Positions 1 through 10,296 are shown, counted from the first letter of the stretch. The stretch is DNA of 64,000 nucleotides from Heloderma charlesbogerti (GCA_026122225.1 JANEZZ010001407.1:184837-248836), one strand, 5' to 3'. A program made the numbers and translations. Notes: generated by a model not told the origin, from the letters alone.

Positions 1-72
1 GATGATGGAAGTTGCCAACCAAAACGTCTGGAGGGCACTAGATCAACGAAGGCTGATGTATGCAATATTTTG

Positions 73-283
73 TGTTGTTGTTCAGCCGTTAAGTTGTGTC
101 CGACTCTTCGTGACCCCATGGACCATAGCATGCCAGGCGTTCCTGTCCTCCATTCTCTCCCGGAGTGTGCTCAAGTTCACACTCATTGAATCGGTGATCC
201 ATTGTAGGCATCTCATCCTCTGCCATCCCCTTCTCCTTTTGCCTTCAATCTTTCCCAGCATCAGGGTCTTTTCTAGCCACATG
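73..283 (-). mobile_element. BovB LINE, 5'-truncated 3' fragment
   Basis: The minus strand encodes the last ~65 residues of the BovB polyprotein (KTLMLGKIEGKRRRG, then HGVTKSRTQLNG) and ends in the BovB terminus with its GTCGGACACGACT-like motif, here mutated, followed by CAACAACAA. It is clearly more diverged from the other BovB copies in the window than they are from each other, so it is an older insertion. No target-site duplication is visible. Confidence 0.9.
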
Positions 284-1120
284 ACACCTATTAATTTCTT
301 CTTTCTCCTTTAAAAAGACATGAAACCAGGAGGCTGATCCAGATTCCTTTCCCAGTTGCCGCTCCTGGTCATTTTAAATGGGAGAGTGGCTGTTCTCACT
401 CGAATGCAAGCTTCCTTCACTATGAGGTGGGATGTCTGCATTCGTACTCCAGGACAACATGTAGCACAAGAAGCCACAAACAATGGAAAAGTCCTGGAAA
501 AGGGACAGATGGTAGATATCTTTTGGAGCCTCTGAACCAGGTTGGATGGTCCTGAAAAGAATTCCTTTTTGGAAGGTTCTATGGCCTGCCGTATTCTCAG
601 CTTATGCTCCTAAGGGGAAACCTCTCAAACCCTGGCTGCTAATAGATGTCTGAAAGCAAATACCTCAAGCACATGTCACTTCACTACAGTTCTTGTTACT
701 CTATGCAGATTATTTCCTCCAAATGTTCTGGCAACACATTGCATAGCTGAACTGTAATGCTAACATAGTGGAGTTTTGGCTGGTTAGTTCCAGATAAAAT
801 GTGAAATTCAGCCCCTTGCACCTAGACTACTAGTACTGATTACTGCCATAAGCTGAGTCAGCAAGGCCACACGAGAGGGCCAGAACTCTGTTCCATCTGC
901 TGCTGTCAGCTCCAAAGGTCTATTCAAACTTCATTTCCTCTCAATATGCTTCTATAGAGTAAGTCCCTGTGTTCTGGCTCAAACTTTAGAATACCCTTGG
1001 AAGTGCAGGAGGCTGTACCTGGAAAAGAAGGCACAACATTTGGAGCGGAGTTTTCTCTGCAGTCCGCACATACGCTGAAGCGCAGTCTGGGATTCATCCA
1101 CTGGGCAGATGAATAAAGAA
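284..1120. other. Unassigned non-coding stretch
   Basis: No open frame with recognisable protein similarity and no clear repeat was seen. Base composition is ordinary. At 1127-1425 short segments resembling hAT-type ends (TTTTGCTGCCTGAAGCAA; GCCTGAGGCAA) suggest a decayed DNA transposon, but this is weak. Confidence 0.4.
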
Positions 1121-2029
1121 GAGAGCCGGTTCAAGACATTTTGCTGCCTGAAGCAAGCAACAAGATGGTCCCCACCCCAATTCCACATACAGAATCCAAC
1201 CAGACTGACAGCTGAATCTTACTTCAACACTAGTCCTATTCAGGTGTTCAAAAAGTGGTTAAAATCAGCACACAAGACTGTCTGAAGAGGAGAGCATCCT
1301 CTATCCCTGGGGGCTCTCCACACAATTGAGCATGCTGGAAAATGGGTGGGCTGATGCCACTGACCCCACTATATATATGCCGCCTGAGGCAACCACTTCA
1401 ATCTGCCTAATGGTAGGGCTGGCCTTGATAAGACAGCAGACTAGGCTGTGTTTTGCTACTATGTGATGATTGTGTATCGCATGGCTAAACAAGCACAAGC
1501 AATCTCCATGCAGAAGTTGTTCCACCGAATGGCAATTTTGAGAAATTCTAAAGACAACAGGGATAGAAGGGCCCTGTGGATCAGGCCAAGGGTCCATCCA
1601 GTCCAGCATCGAAGTAGGGCATGAAGGCAATAGCCCTCTACCACTGTTGGTCCCCAGTAACTGATATTTATTTATTTATTTATTTTTATCATAACATTTA
1701 TAAAACACTCACATTGAGATATATCAGAGCAGCGTACAATAAATTAAAACACAAAATACAGAAAGTTGCAGTAAAAGCAAATAGATCAATAAAACAGTGG
1801 TTGGAATGTACTCATCAGACAGGAAATGCTTGCCTGAAAAGAAGTCTCCAGCAAACATAAAAAACATAAAATAGTGTTGGTGCATGCCTGATCTCAGTTG
1901 GAAGGGTAGTCCATAAGGTGGGAGGCGCTACAGTAAAGGCACTACTCCTGTTGGTTCCCAAGCAGATCTCTGGCCCATGTTGGACCACCATGATTGCCTC
2001 TTTAGAAGATCTCAGTGACTGGGTTCACA

Positions 2030-2556
2030 CAACATGACAACCCATACTCAAGGCCGAGTATGGGTTGAGTATGGGCTGTTGTTGAACTGTGGGTTGTTGT
2101 GTTGTGTGAACCCAGCTGCACTAAGAAACCATGGATTGTTAACCATGAACAACCCACAAAGAGAACCCATGATTTGTTGTTAGACTGTGAACTGTGGGTT
2201 GTTTGTAGTTAACAAACCATAGTTTGTTAGTGCAGCTGGGTTCACACAACACAACAACCCATGTTTCAGAAACAACAGTGTGTGGTGTTGTGTGGTTTAG
2301 TGGTTAGAATGTTGGACTGGGACTGGGGAGATCAGGGTTCTATTTTCCACTCGACCTTGAAGCTCACTGGGTGACTCTCAGCCAGCCTACCTCACAGGGT
2401 TTTGTGAAGATAAAATGGAGAGTTGGAGGATCATGTACATCACCTTGGGTTCCTTGCTAGAGGAAGAAAGGTAGGATGTAAATGTAATAAATAAAGAAAT
2501 CCACAGTGAACCCATACTCAACCCTGAGTATGGGTTGTTGTATTCTGTGAACCCAG
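2030..2556. mobile_element. hAT-like foldback element with internal palindromes
   Basis: The ends are inverted: TGGGTTCACACAAC at the left and GTGAACCCAG at the right. The flanks TCAGTGAC (2022-2029) and CCAGAGAC (2557-2564) agree at 6 of 8 positions, compatible with an aged 8-bp hAT duplication. Inside lie two further hairpins (2033/2110 arms around GGGTTGTTG; 2115/2240 arms GCTGCACTAA/TTAGTGCAGC). It carries a MIR-like SINE and encodes no transposase. Related copies lie at 36405-36775, 37489-37796 and 47228-47400. Confidence 0.65.
2287..2500 (+). mobile_element. MIR-like tRNA-derived SINE nested in the foldback
   Basis: The head has a tRNA-like A box (GGTTTAGTGGTTAG) and a degenerate B box (AGGGTTCTATTTTCC). 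A central domain follows (CTCACTGGGTGACT, CCTACCTCACAGGG). The tail GGATGTAAATGTAATAAATAAA resembles L2 3' ends, implying L2-type mobilisation. It is flanked by ACAGTG on both sides (about 2274 and 2505), a possible short duplication. Confidence 0.75.
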
Positions 2557-3094
2557 CCAGAGACTGGGCTAGTCCCCGAACCTTAAACTTGGACCAGTAG
2601 CAGCTGAACAGCCAGTACAACGCCTTCAGTAGAGTTTCATGCTGACATGGAGTAGCACCTGACAGTGGCCAGGCGGCTGCATTCTGCACTAATGCAGCTC
2701 CCAGACCAGCCTCAAGGGCAGCCCCATATAGAGCACATTGCAGTAATCCAGTCTTGAAGTTGACAACACCTGCACAACTGTGGCCAACCTATCCCCATTC
2801 AGGAGTGGCTGGAGCCAGCGTACCCAACGAAGATGGGAAAAGGCACTCCAAGCTGCCAGGTCACTTGGGCCTCCAGCGACAACAATGGATCGAGGAGTAC
2901 CTGCAGACTACGAACCTGCTTTTCCAGGGAAAGAGCCTATCTCCCAAACATGAGAACCGCTTGCCCACAGGGTTTCCACCTTACCAGGATTCAGGGTCAG
3001 TTATTCTGTCTCTGATTCAAGCTCAGTATTCTTCCTCTGAGCTTGAAGGTTCCACTTAGCTATGATGGCTTGGAAAGATCTCTCCTCCATACAT

Positions 3095-3270
3095 TTATCT
3101 AATATTCTTTTAAAGTCAGGGTGGCATCAGCACATCGTGTGACAGTGAGTACCATAAATGAAATATTAATTGTTCAATATAGCCTTTTCTTATGAGAAAA
3201 GGAGAAATATCTCTTTTTCTGTACATCATCTCCATACAACTCAGGATTCTATAAACCTCTATTGTATCTT
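3095..3270 (-). mobile_element. CR1-like LINE fragment, antisense
   Basis: The stretch resembles, in antisense, the C-terminal coding part of the CR1-like family also found at 33735-36083 and 46097-46747. Shared landmarks are the TTTTAAAG..GGTGGC and TCTATAAACCTCTATTGTATC segments. It is heavily mutated and carries no intact frame. It directly precedes the (TTG)n tract at 3270. Confidence 0.45.
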
Positions 3271-3298
3271 TGTTGTTGTTGTTGTTGTTGTTGTTGTT
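3270..3298 (+). repeat. (TTG)n microsatellite
   Basis: About nine TTG units, uninterrupted. Confidence 0.97.
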
Positions 3299-4199
3299 TT
3301 CCAAACTAAACAGAAAAGTGGCGTCAGCTCTTTCTCTTCAAAGAAGATTAGAGATCTGCAGAAGCACGCTTACAGGAGGCCAAGAAAATTAAGCTCTCTT
3401 TGGCGTTTCCGTTTTTGTTCCTTTTTCTTTTTGGCTGCTCATTATCCCAACTCAGCCATGCTTGGTAACAGTTTAGCTTTGGGCAGCTAAGAAAGTTGTC
3501 CTGAGATTCTCAAGTCAATTGCATCAGACAAATAAGTGGCTTTGTACTGAATTTTCATGAACGCTGATTTTTATTGAGAAAGTAGCTATTTCAGGGGCAT
3601 TATAATATTTGGTGTGTGTGTTACTACTTTCCCCTCTTTTGCAGTTTTTGCTGCCTGTTCACATCCACTGTTTCTCCTGCCACTTCAGGGGAGGCGGTGA
3701 TGGCAGATATGGCAGAGGGAACGCATGGTGATAGCCCAGGCAACTGGGACGGTGCTCTTTGCCTTGCCACGCTGCACTGGCAATTTCATTGTTTGCCAGC
3801 ACTGCCTTGAAACAGTTCCATCCTGATCTAGCTCTCAATATGTGTAGTTACATATCACTACTTGAAGCAGAATATGGATGTGCATTCAACAGTGCACCCA
3901 AATGCACATCCTGTCTCAAATAATGCAGCATAGAGGGGTGGCATTAGCATTGATATCTGTGCCTGAATGTGAGTGCCATCCATCTACCCTGCATTAATTT
4001 CCATGGGATGTGCATTTGAATGCATATTCCCATCCACAGTCTGCCCCAACTCGTCAAATAGGCACAAAGGGATTAGAGGGAGGGGCTAGCAGGCTTGGCA
4101 AGAGGCATGTCTTCTGCTTCCCCTCGCAAAAAGATTTGTATACTTTAGAAAGGCATGCCCCCCCCCAAGTGTCACTGAACAAAGCAGTGTGTTTCACCA
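3299..4199. other. Mostly unassigned; one dispersed repeat at 3870-4045
   Basis: No coding similarity was seen. The part at about 3870-4045, rich in GGATGTGCATT and inverted ATGCACATCC motifs, resembles 44880-45010 (GGGATGTGC..TTGAATGCA..CCCATCCACA in both). It is probably a dispersed, possibly foldback, repeat. Nothing else is recognised. Confidence 0.45.
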
Positions 4200-4281
4200 G
4201 GGGCTCGCAAGGTGGTGTACAAACGTCCTTTAAAAATACATAATACTATAGAAAACCAACAAATTAAAACCACATTAACAT

Positions 4282-4983
4282 TAGGGCTGAGCATGGACTC
4301 CTGACCTGCCTCGGAGGCTACTTCGGAGCTTCCGTGGCAGGCCCGATTCATTTCAGGCTAATTCGGGGGGGGGGGTGCTTCAGCCTCTGGAGTCAAAGTG
4401 GGATTCAAACATCCGAATCCCGCTTTGGGTTCCCAGCACCCCTGATGTACTGCCCAGCCCCCAGCTCCTTATCTGGGCCTCTGGACACCCACCACCAGCC
4501 GTCTTGTAGTGGGGGGTGGGAGCTGCTGCTGCTGCGCTGCTTCTGCCAGGGGAGCCACCAGGGGAGGAGCTGCCACCCCCACCACTGCTGCCAGCTCCTG
4601 GGCCCACTAGATACATGCTGGCAGCTGTCTTGTTGTTCTGGGGAGAGGGGGGAACAATTTTTAAAATGGCAACTCCCTGTATTTCCAGAAATAGATCCTG
4701 CAGGATATTTTTAAAATGGTTCCCCCCACCCCAGAACAACAAGATGGCTGCTGGCGCATGTCCAGAGGATCCAGATAAGGAGTTGGGGGCTTGATGGCAG
4801 CTGCGCAGCTGGGCTGGGCTTCCGGATTGCGCCGAAGCATGCTGAAGCGCTTTGGAGCGACCTGACCCACTTCATGCTACTTCGTGTCCCCTCCACCTCA
4901 CCTCAGAGGTGGTACAAAGTGCTCCAAAATGCCCTGCTTCGACACGGAGCTCAGGCTTTGAGCCAAAGCAGTGCACAGCCCTA
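4282..4983. mobile_element. hAT-like non-autonomous DNA transposon with internal palindromes
   Basis: Terminal inverted repeats are TAGGGCTGAGCA at the left and TGCACAGCCCTA at the right. The 702-bp interior has no transposase frame. It contains a strong inner inverted repeat, with arms at 4630-4665 and 4705-4742 sharing CTTGTTGTTCTGGGG. A further inverted pair shares CTCCTTATCTGG (4467) and CCAGATAAGGAG (4769). GC-rich low-complexity sequence lies at 4500-4600. Flanks ATTAACAT and ATTACAGT are only loosely alike, so the 8-bp duplication is unproven. Confidence 0.7.
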
Positions 4984-5163
4984 ATTACAGTCCCTTAAGG
5001 ATGAACTGTAGCAAACAATCCATAGCAAGATAATTCATAAAATTGTGGATTGAAACTAAAACGTCTTAAGAGTTCTCTTAAAACCAACAATAATGGAGTG
5101 GCAAGTATTTCTTGCATTTCATAAGCATGGGGCCACACACGCACTCAAAAACCATGTCCCTGG

Positions 5164-7153
5164 GTGACTTCTGGTCGGAGCCATGTCACCCTGGCAAGTG
5201 TCCTGTGGAGGCTCCACAGGTTGCCTCCTCAAACAGCTTTTAAAAGGTTGAAAAACCTTTTCATCTTCCCCTGAAATTAAAAGGGGAAGCTAGAGTACCA
5301 TCTGGATAAGATCTTGGAAGAACAACTCCTTTTGCGGAGCAGCAGAACAGCTGGACTCTAAGGTCAGTTTTCCGGAGCATCATCTACTCAAAGCTGTTTT
5401 GAAACTCCTATGTAATTAGGAGACTTCAGGGTTGACGAGCTCCAAAAGTATTTATGAATTAAAAATACCAACAATATCTGAGGACCTGCAAAATCTGTTG
5501 AAGTGACTGTTTGTTTGTAATTATACTTACTTGCTTTTTTTACGGAAGAGGAGGATGGCAGCATCAAGGGGAAGGAAAAAAGCTGCGGGACCACTGCCAA
5601 CTCCCCCAACCCCTCCCTTGGCAAAGGTTTCTAGAGATGCCGGAGATGTAGAGGAGTTGCTGGCTCTGATAAAAACTTTGTCGTCTCAATTAGCAGAACA
5701 AGCTAAGAGGCTGGATACAATCCAAGATTCTATTATTAATCTTCAAGGGGCTGTGGATCTAATTAATAGCTCTTTGCAAAAGATGGAATTGAAGGTTAAT
5801 GCTCTCCAAGACCAGGTGTCTGCGCAAGAGACAGCTATACATGCCTCTCATAATATCCTGTCTATGAGAATTTCCCAACTGGAGGCATATACTCATAGAG
5901 CGAATCTGCGTATCCTTGGTATCAAAGATCTGCCTGCTGATATAAGTCTCTCTAAATACATGGATCAATTTTTGCATGAGCTACTTGCTCTGCCATCTGA
6001 TTATTTACTCGATATTGAGCATGCATACCGTGTTCCAGGTCCAGTTCGTGGCATCAAAGGGACTGCCTATACTGTTATAGTTCAATTTGCAAGAGTTTCT
6101 ACAAAAAATCATATTTTGCGCTTGGCGAGAGAAGTGGGAGAATTTTTGAGGGGGCCAACATGAGACAAAGTTATGTCATTTCCGGATTACACTAAAGAAA
6201 TCACTGACAAAAGAAGGCAATTTACCAAGGTGAGAAATCAGGCAAGACAAATGAATCTTCAATATCATATCAAATACCCTGCTATATTTTGCATTCTTTT
6301 TGAAGGCCAGATGAAAAAGTTTTTAAATCATGAAATGGCGGAGGCTTTGCTAGCTGGCGTTCAAAGTAAAGCACAGGAGACATTTTCCCCAGCCTCATGA
6401 GCTGGGAACTTTTCAACTATCATTGTTCTTTGGATTTGTTTGGGTTATAAGGTCCAGGCAGTATGCCAGTCCAGAGGCTATATATCCCCCCTTCCCCCCT
6501 TTTTCTTACTTCCTCTTTTTTTATATTAGACATGATATACTATATAATAAAATTCCTGTTTGTGTGTGTATAGATATGTATACAATCATATATAGATTTA
6601 GAAATGACACTCTCTAAAATATAGATAGTATAAAATATATTAGTGATTTTTTATTATTTCTTATCCTTTTTAATTTCCTTTTTATTGTTATTACTCTCAT
6701 TATTATGAGACTTTGATTAGTAATATTTTTGGCTGGTTAAATTGTTAAGCTTTACTATTATATGTTAACTGAAGGGCAATATATGGTTAGTGGAAATGAA
6801 TTGTAGGCTTGCTCCCTTGCTATAAGACTGATGATATGATACTGAAATGTAAGGTTGATTATCTATGCTGTACTGAATTGTAATATTGGCAATGTTATAG
6901 GTATAACATGTAATGATATTTGAAGTCTGTGTAATGGAGTTTAAATTTAATCTTTTTAAGTAACTTTTTAATATTTTTTTCTTTTTTGCTTTCTTCTTCC
7001 TTTTCCTTCTTCTGTTTTTTCTTTTTCTTTATTGCGGTGTCCTCCTAAGAATACTGTATTGTTGGAAACTGTAGATAATGACTAGGTTGTTGGTACTGTT
7101 TATTTCATTTATAAAGATAAAAAATAAAATAAAAAGTATTTCAAAAACAAAAT
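5164..7153 (+). mobile_element. ORF1-only L1-derived retroposon (HAL1-like), complete insertion
   Basis: A 1990-bp insertion is flanked by a perfect 13-bp duplication, ACCATGTCCCTGG, at 5151-5163 and 7154-7166. From 5' to 3' it has a ~390-bp leader, an L1-type ORF1 (5555-6400), a ~750-bp A/T-rich 3'UTR with a pyrimidine-rich stretch (about 6970-7030), and an A-rich tail. No endonuclease or RT sequence follows ORF1. A second copy (13648-14426, minus strand) has the same direct passage from ORF1 C-terminus to 3'UTR, so absence of ORF2 is a family trait rather than damage to one copy. TSD length and A-rich tail fit mobilisation in trans by L1. Mammalian HAL1 (half-L1) elements have this architecture; whether this family is catalogued in squamates cannot be checked here. 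Confidence 0.85.
5555..6400 (+). pseudogene. L1 ORF1p-like RNA-binding protein, one in-frame stop
   Basis: L1 ORF1p is a trimeric RNA chaperone that coats LINE RNA. The ATG at 5555 (MAASRGRKK) is chosen because the frame upstream has only a non-ATG codon. About 281 codons follow. A basic N-terminus leads into a coiled coil at roughly residues 30-110 (heptads such as LAEQAKRLDTIQDS). Then comes the ORF1 RRM with LEAYTHRANLRILGI, DIEHAYRVPGP and TVIVQFARVSTKNHIL. A C-terminal domain begins SFPDYTKEITDKRRQF. A TGA at 6161-6163 interrupts the frame between RRM and C-terminal domain, and both sides are in the same frame, so this is a point nonsense change. It could be CpG decay of CGA, although that ancestral codon is inferred. 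No ORF2 follows. Confidence 0.88.
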
Positions 7154-7373
7154 ACCATGTCCCTGGTACTTGTCATTCTGTCATCTTTTATTGATGGGCC
7201 AGTGAACAGGAACTCAGAGGCTAGTCTCAAAGCCTGGGCAGACTCATACAGATGCAGGCTATCCTTCAGATAGCCTGGTCCCTAACTGTTTAGGACTTTA
7301 AATGCCCAAACCAGCACTTTAAACTGGGCTTGGAAACAAACAGGCAACCAATGCAGCTGGCACAGAATTGGCT

Positions 7374-7397
7374 TGTGTGTGTGTGTGTGTGTGTGTG
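7374..7397 (+). repeat. (GT)n microsatellite
   Basis: About twelve uninterrupted GT units at the junction between two antisense L2-like pieces. Confidence 0.97.
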
Positions 7398-7700
7398 ATT
7401 TAAAATATTTCTTGGCCGCCTTTCAGGGCAGGAGCCCTCCCAAGACAGTGTACAACAATAAAATACATAATAAGAATAGATGCAGTACTAAAACAGTATA
7501 AACACAAGAAAAACAGCAACAACAGCAAACATTATACCCCCCCCCAGCATACACCAGCATAAAATAAAATGTGCAACAGACAACTGCAGCCACAACCCAG
7601 TCCGATAAAACATAATGAAGTGAAGGCCTATTCCAGTCTTTTCAAAAGACTGTGAAGAACCTGAACATTTCCCCATAGATTTCCACAAGTATCCACACAC
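7398..7700 (-). mobile_element. LINE 3' end, L2-like, antisense
   Basis: On the minus strand this ends with a typical reptile LINE terminus: TTGTACACTGTCTTGGGAGG, GGGCTCCTGCCCTGAAAGG, then AAATATTTTAAATC. Upstream sequence is A-rich on the plus strand and non-coding. The boundary at 7700 is approximate. Confidence 0.55.
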
Positions 7701-8734
7701 TTCTGATAATATCCAATAGCAGCATTATAGAGATTCTGTTCATTTACTCTGGAGCTTGAGTATTCTTGGGAAGGCAATTCTTTGAAATGTTCCTGCTATT
7801 TGTATTTAAAGGGTCGTAAGTGCCTTAGGAATGGCCAATGACCCAGCAATCAATCCACATGATCTGAAATGTCAAGATTTTTTTTAAACCTTTCAAAAAT
7901 TCTTCAGCTACTAAGAATCTATTTAGTGCTGAAAATGAAAGTTTTAAGGTCCATAAATAAAAGGTTACCCTCCTCCTAATAAATGCTCTAAAGGTAACTG
8001 GGAGAAATACCAAACTGGTCATTCAGTCATAAACAAACATCCTTCATAAAATCCCCAGCTTATGCAGTTCAGTTGATTCATTGCCTTGCACAATAGACCA
8101 CTTATCCCTGACCACAGAAGATTTCATATAGCAGGTACTACTGTATGTCAATGTCTTGTTAACATTTAGGGAGGGGGGATTCTTTGACCTTTTGAGAATT
8201 TTTTTTAAAGGTGTTTTGTAATGTCATCCTTAGTAAGCAATGTAGCACACAACTCCTTCCTGTGATATTTATAATACAACACACACACACACATACACAC
8301 ACACGGCTTTGGGGGAGAAATACTGCATTGGCATGACTATTCATCAGCTTACGTAGGAAGTTTTACTTGTAATGGCTGTTCCTCCTGTAACATGATTCAG
8401 AATGTGGAAGAAGCAATATGGTTCGCCTTGTCTGCTAAAATTAAAGCTAAAGGCATATCTATATCTCATGTTTCTGGTTTAATAAAAAGCAAAGGATAAC
8501 TGTTTTCAATAGCTAGCCTTCTGAATGGCTAGAAAATATCTAAAAGGGGATCCCTCGGCTACCACCACATGGCTGGGGGTGTTGTAAGCTAGTCTGTGAA
8601 GAAAACAAAAAGACAAACTGCTGTTTGAGACAGAAATGAAGAACAGCGCTGAAACACACACAGAGAAAGGTGTGTTTGGGCTCTGGAAGCAACTCAAGGT
8701 GTTGACTGTCTTCTTAGAGATATGATGAGGGAAC
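7701..8734. other. Unassigned non-coding stretch with a (CA)n tract
   Basis: A (CA)n microsatellite lies at 8278-8304. Otherwise no open frame or repeat is recognised. Confidence 0.5.
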
Positions 8735-8960
8735 AGTGGACCTTTTCTGTCTGTTGAGGTGTTTAAGCTGTGCTTCCACTGATGCTCAACCTGTATATTT
8801 GTAAATAAACACAAATATCACAAAATGCCAATAAGCCTCCGGTGACTTCCTTCCCAGGGGAACCAAACCCAGGTCAGCACTGTGCCCCTATAACTTCTCA
8901 CCACTTGTAGAAATGGGATGTAACAGGTTTTTTTTAAAATGGGGGAATCAATAATTGAGT
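8735..8960 (+). mobile_element. LTR-like fragment (R/U5 region)
   Basis: It contains an AATAAA-type signal (TATTTGTAAATAAAC at about 8797) followed by ATCACAAAATGCCAATAAGC, CTCCGGTGACTTCCTTCC and ACTTCTCACCACTTG. The same order of motifs occurs at 57430-57560 (minus strand) and 60046-60127 plus 60912-60990. A polyadenylation signal followed by a conserved downstream block is what an LTR R-U5 region looks like. No internal retroviral sequence is present. Class unknown; ends not defined. Confidence 0.5.
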
Positions 8961-9029
8961 GTATGGTTTTTGTCCCAACACTCCTACTAGGTGCAATCTG
9001 AAACCTACATAGCACTTAGGAGAGTCTAA

Positions 9030-10296
9030 TCCAGTGGATTTGGATTTGTCAAAAACAAGTCCTGCCAGACAAATCTGATCTCAGTTTTTGATCAAGTAAC
9101 CTCCCTTGTAGACCGTGGGAATGCTGTAGACATCATATACCTCGACTTCAGCAAAGCTTTCGACAAAGTGCCCCATGATATCCTGATGAGCAAAGTAGCT
9201 CAAAGTGGGCTAGATGAAACAACGATCCGGTGGATCCACAGTTGGCTACAGAATCGGACTCAAAGAGTGCTTATCAATGGGACCTTCTCAAACTGGGCAG
9301 AGGTAACGAGTGGGGTACCGCAGGGCTCAGTCCTGGGCCCAGTGCTCTTCAACATTTTTATGAATGACTTGGAGGAGGAGGTGCAGGGAATGCTGATAAA
9401 ATTTGCAGATGACACAAAATTGGGAGGGATAGTTAATACTTTGGAAGACAGAAACAAAATTCAAAGTGATCTGGATAGACTGGAGCGCTGGGCAGAAAAC
9501 AACAGAATGGCATTTAATAGGGACAAATGCCAAGTTCTGCACCTAGGAAAAAGAAACCAAATGCACAGTTACAAGATGGGGGATACGTGGCTCAACCACA
9601 CTACAAGCGAGAAGGATCTTGGAATTGTTGTCGATCACAAGCTGAATATGAGCCAACGATATGATGTGGCTGCAAAAAAGGCCAATGCTATTTTGGGCTG
9701 CATTCATAGAAGCATCGCTTCCAAATCCCGGGAAGTACTAGTTCCCCTCTACTCAGCACGGGTTAGGCCTCATCTGGAGTACTGTGTCCAGTTCTGGGCA
9801 CCACACTTGAAGAAGGATGCAGACAAACTGGAGAGGGTTCAGAGGAGGGCAACAAAGATGATCAGGGGACTGGAAACAAAGCCCTATGAAGAGAGACTGA
9901 AAGAACTGGGCATGTTTAGCCTTGAGAAGAGAAGACTGAGGGGAGATATGATAGCACTCTTCAAGTACTTGAAAGGTTGTCACAGAGAAGAAGGCCAGGA
10001 TCTCTTCTTGATCATCCCAGAGTGCAGGACACGGAATCATGGGCTCAAGTTACAGGCAGCCAGATTCCGGCTGAACATCAGGAAAAACTTCCTGACTGTA
10101 AGAGCAATACGACAATGGAACCAATTACCTGGGGAGGTGGTGGGCTCTCCCACACTGGAGGCTTTCAAGACGAGGCTGGACAGCCATTTGTCAGGGATGC
10201 TCTGACTGGGATTCCTGCATTGAGCAGGGGGTTGGACTCGATGGCCTTGTAGGCCCCTTCCAACCCTACTATTCTATGCTTCTATGATTCTATGAT
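9030..10296 (+). mobile_element. CR1 LINE, 5'-truncated, intact 3' end
   Basis: The copy starts inside the RT domain and runs to a canonical CR1 terminus, CTTGTAGGCCCCTTCCAACC, then imperfect repeats of TTCTATGA ending at 10296. CR1 elements lack poly-A tails and end in such short tandem repeats. It resembles the CR1 tail present antisense at 44608-44686. No clear duplication was found, as is usual for CR1. Confidence 0.93.
9042..10205 (+). pseudogene. CR1 ORF2 C-terminal part (reverse transcriptase)
   Basis: The frame is open without a stop from 9042 (GFVKNKSCQTNLI) through the first ATG at 9168 to the natural stop at 10203-10205. Counting from that ATG, the RT motifs are GVPQGSVLGP (residues 49-58) and the catalytic FADD (79-82). 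Upstream of the ATG lies YLDFSKAFDKVPHD, the block with the first catalytic aspartate. The tail reads PHLEYCVQFW, LERVQRRATKMI and WNQLPGEVV, typical CR1 C-terminus. The apurinic endonuclease and fingers are missing through 5' truncation, so it cannot be autonomous. The unbroken frame suggests a recent insertion. Confidence 0.93.

Larger units (their letters stand above)
1661..3060 (-). mobile_element. L2-clade LINE relic, antisense, split by a DNA transposon
   Basis: Read on the minus strand, the 3' end lies near 1661 in an A/T-rich (AAAT)n-type tail of the kind L2 uses. The segments 1870-2029 and 2565-3060 match the C-terminal half of an L2-type RT, for example the conserved LEAQVTS...A region, in antisense around 2850, but no frame is intact. 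The copy is interrupted at 2030-2556 by a foldback transposon whose flanks duplicate L2 target sequence. It is old and highly mutated. L2 versus a sister clade is from memory of motifs. Confidence 0.7.
4200..7370 (-). mobile_element. L2-like LINE relic, antisense, split by two nested insertions
   Basis: Three antisense pieces (4200-4281, 4984-5163, 7167-7370) appear to be one old L2-type copy. The right-hand piece contains landmarks shared with other L2 copies here (CTATCCTTCAGATAGCCTGG, then AACCAGCACTTTAAACTGGGC; compare 34770-34860). The host copy was broken first or second by a hAT-like element (4282-4983) and by the ORF1-only L1 element (5164-7153). The left piece is assigned mainly by position. 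Confidence 0.55.
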
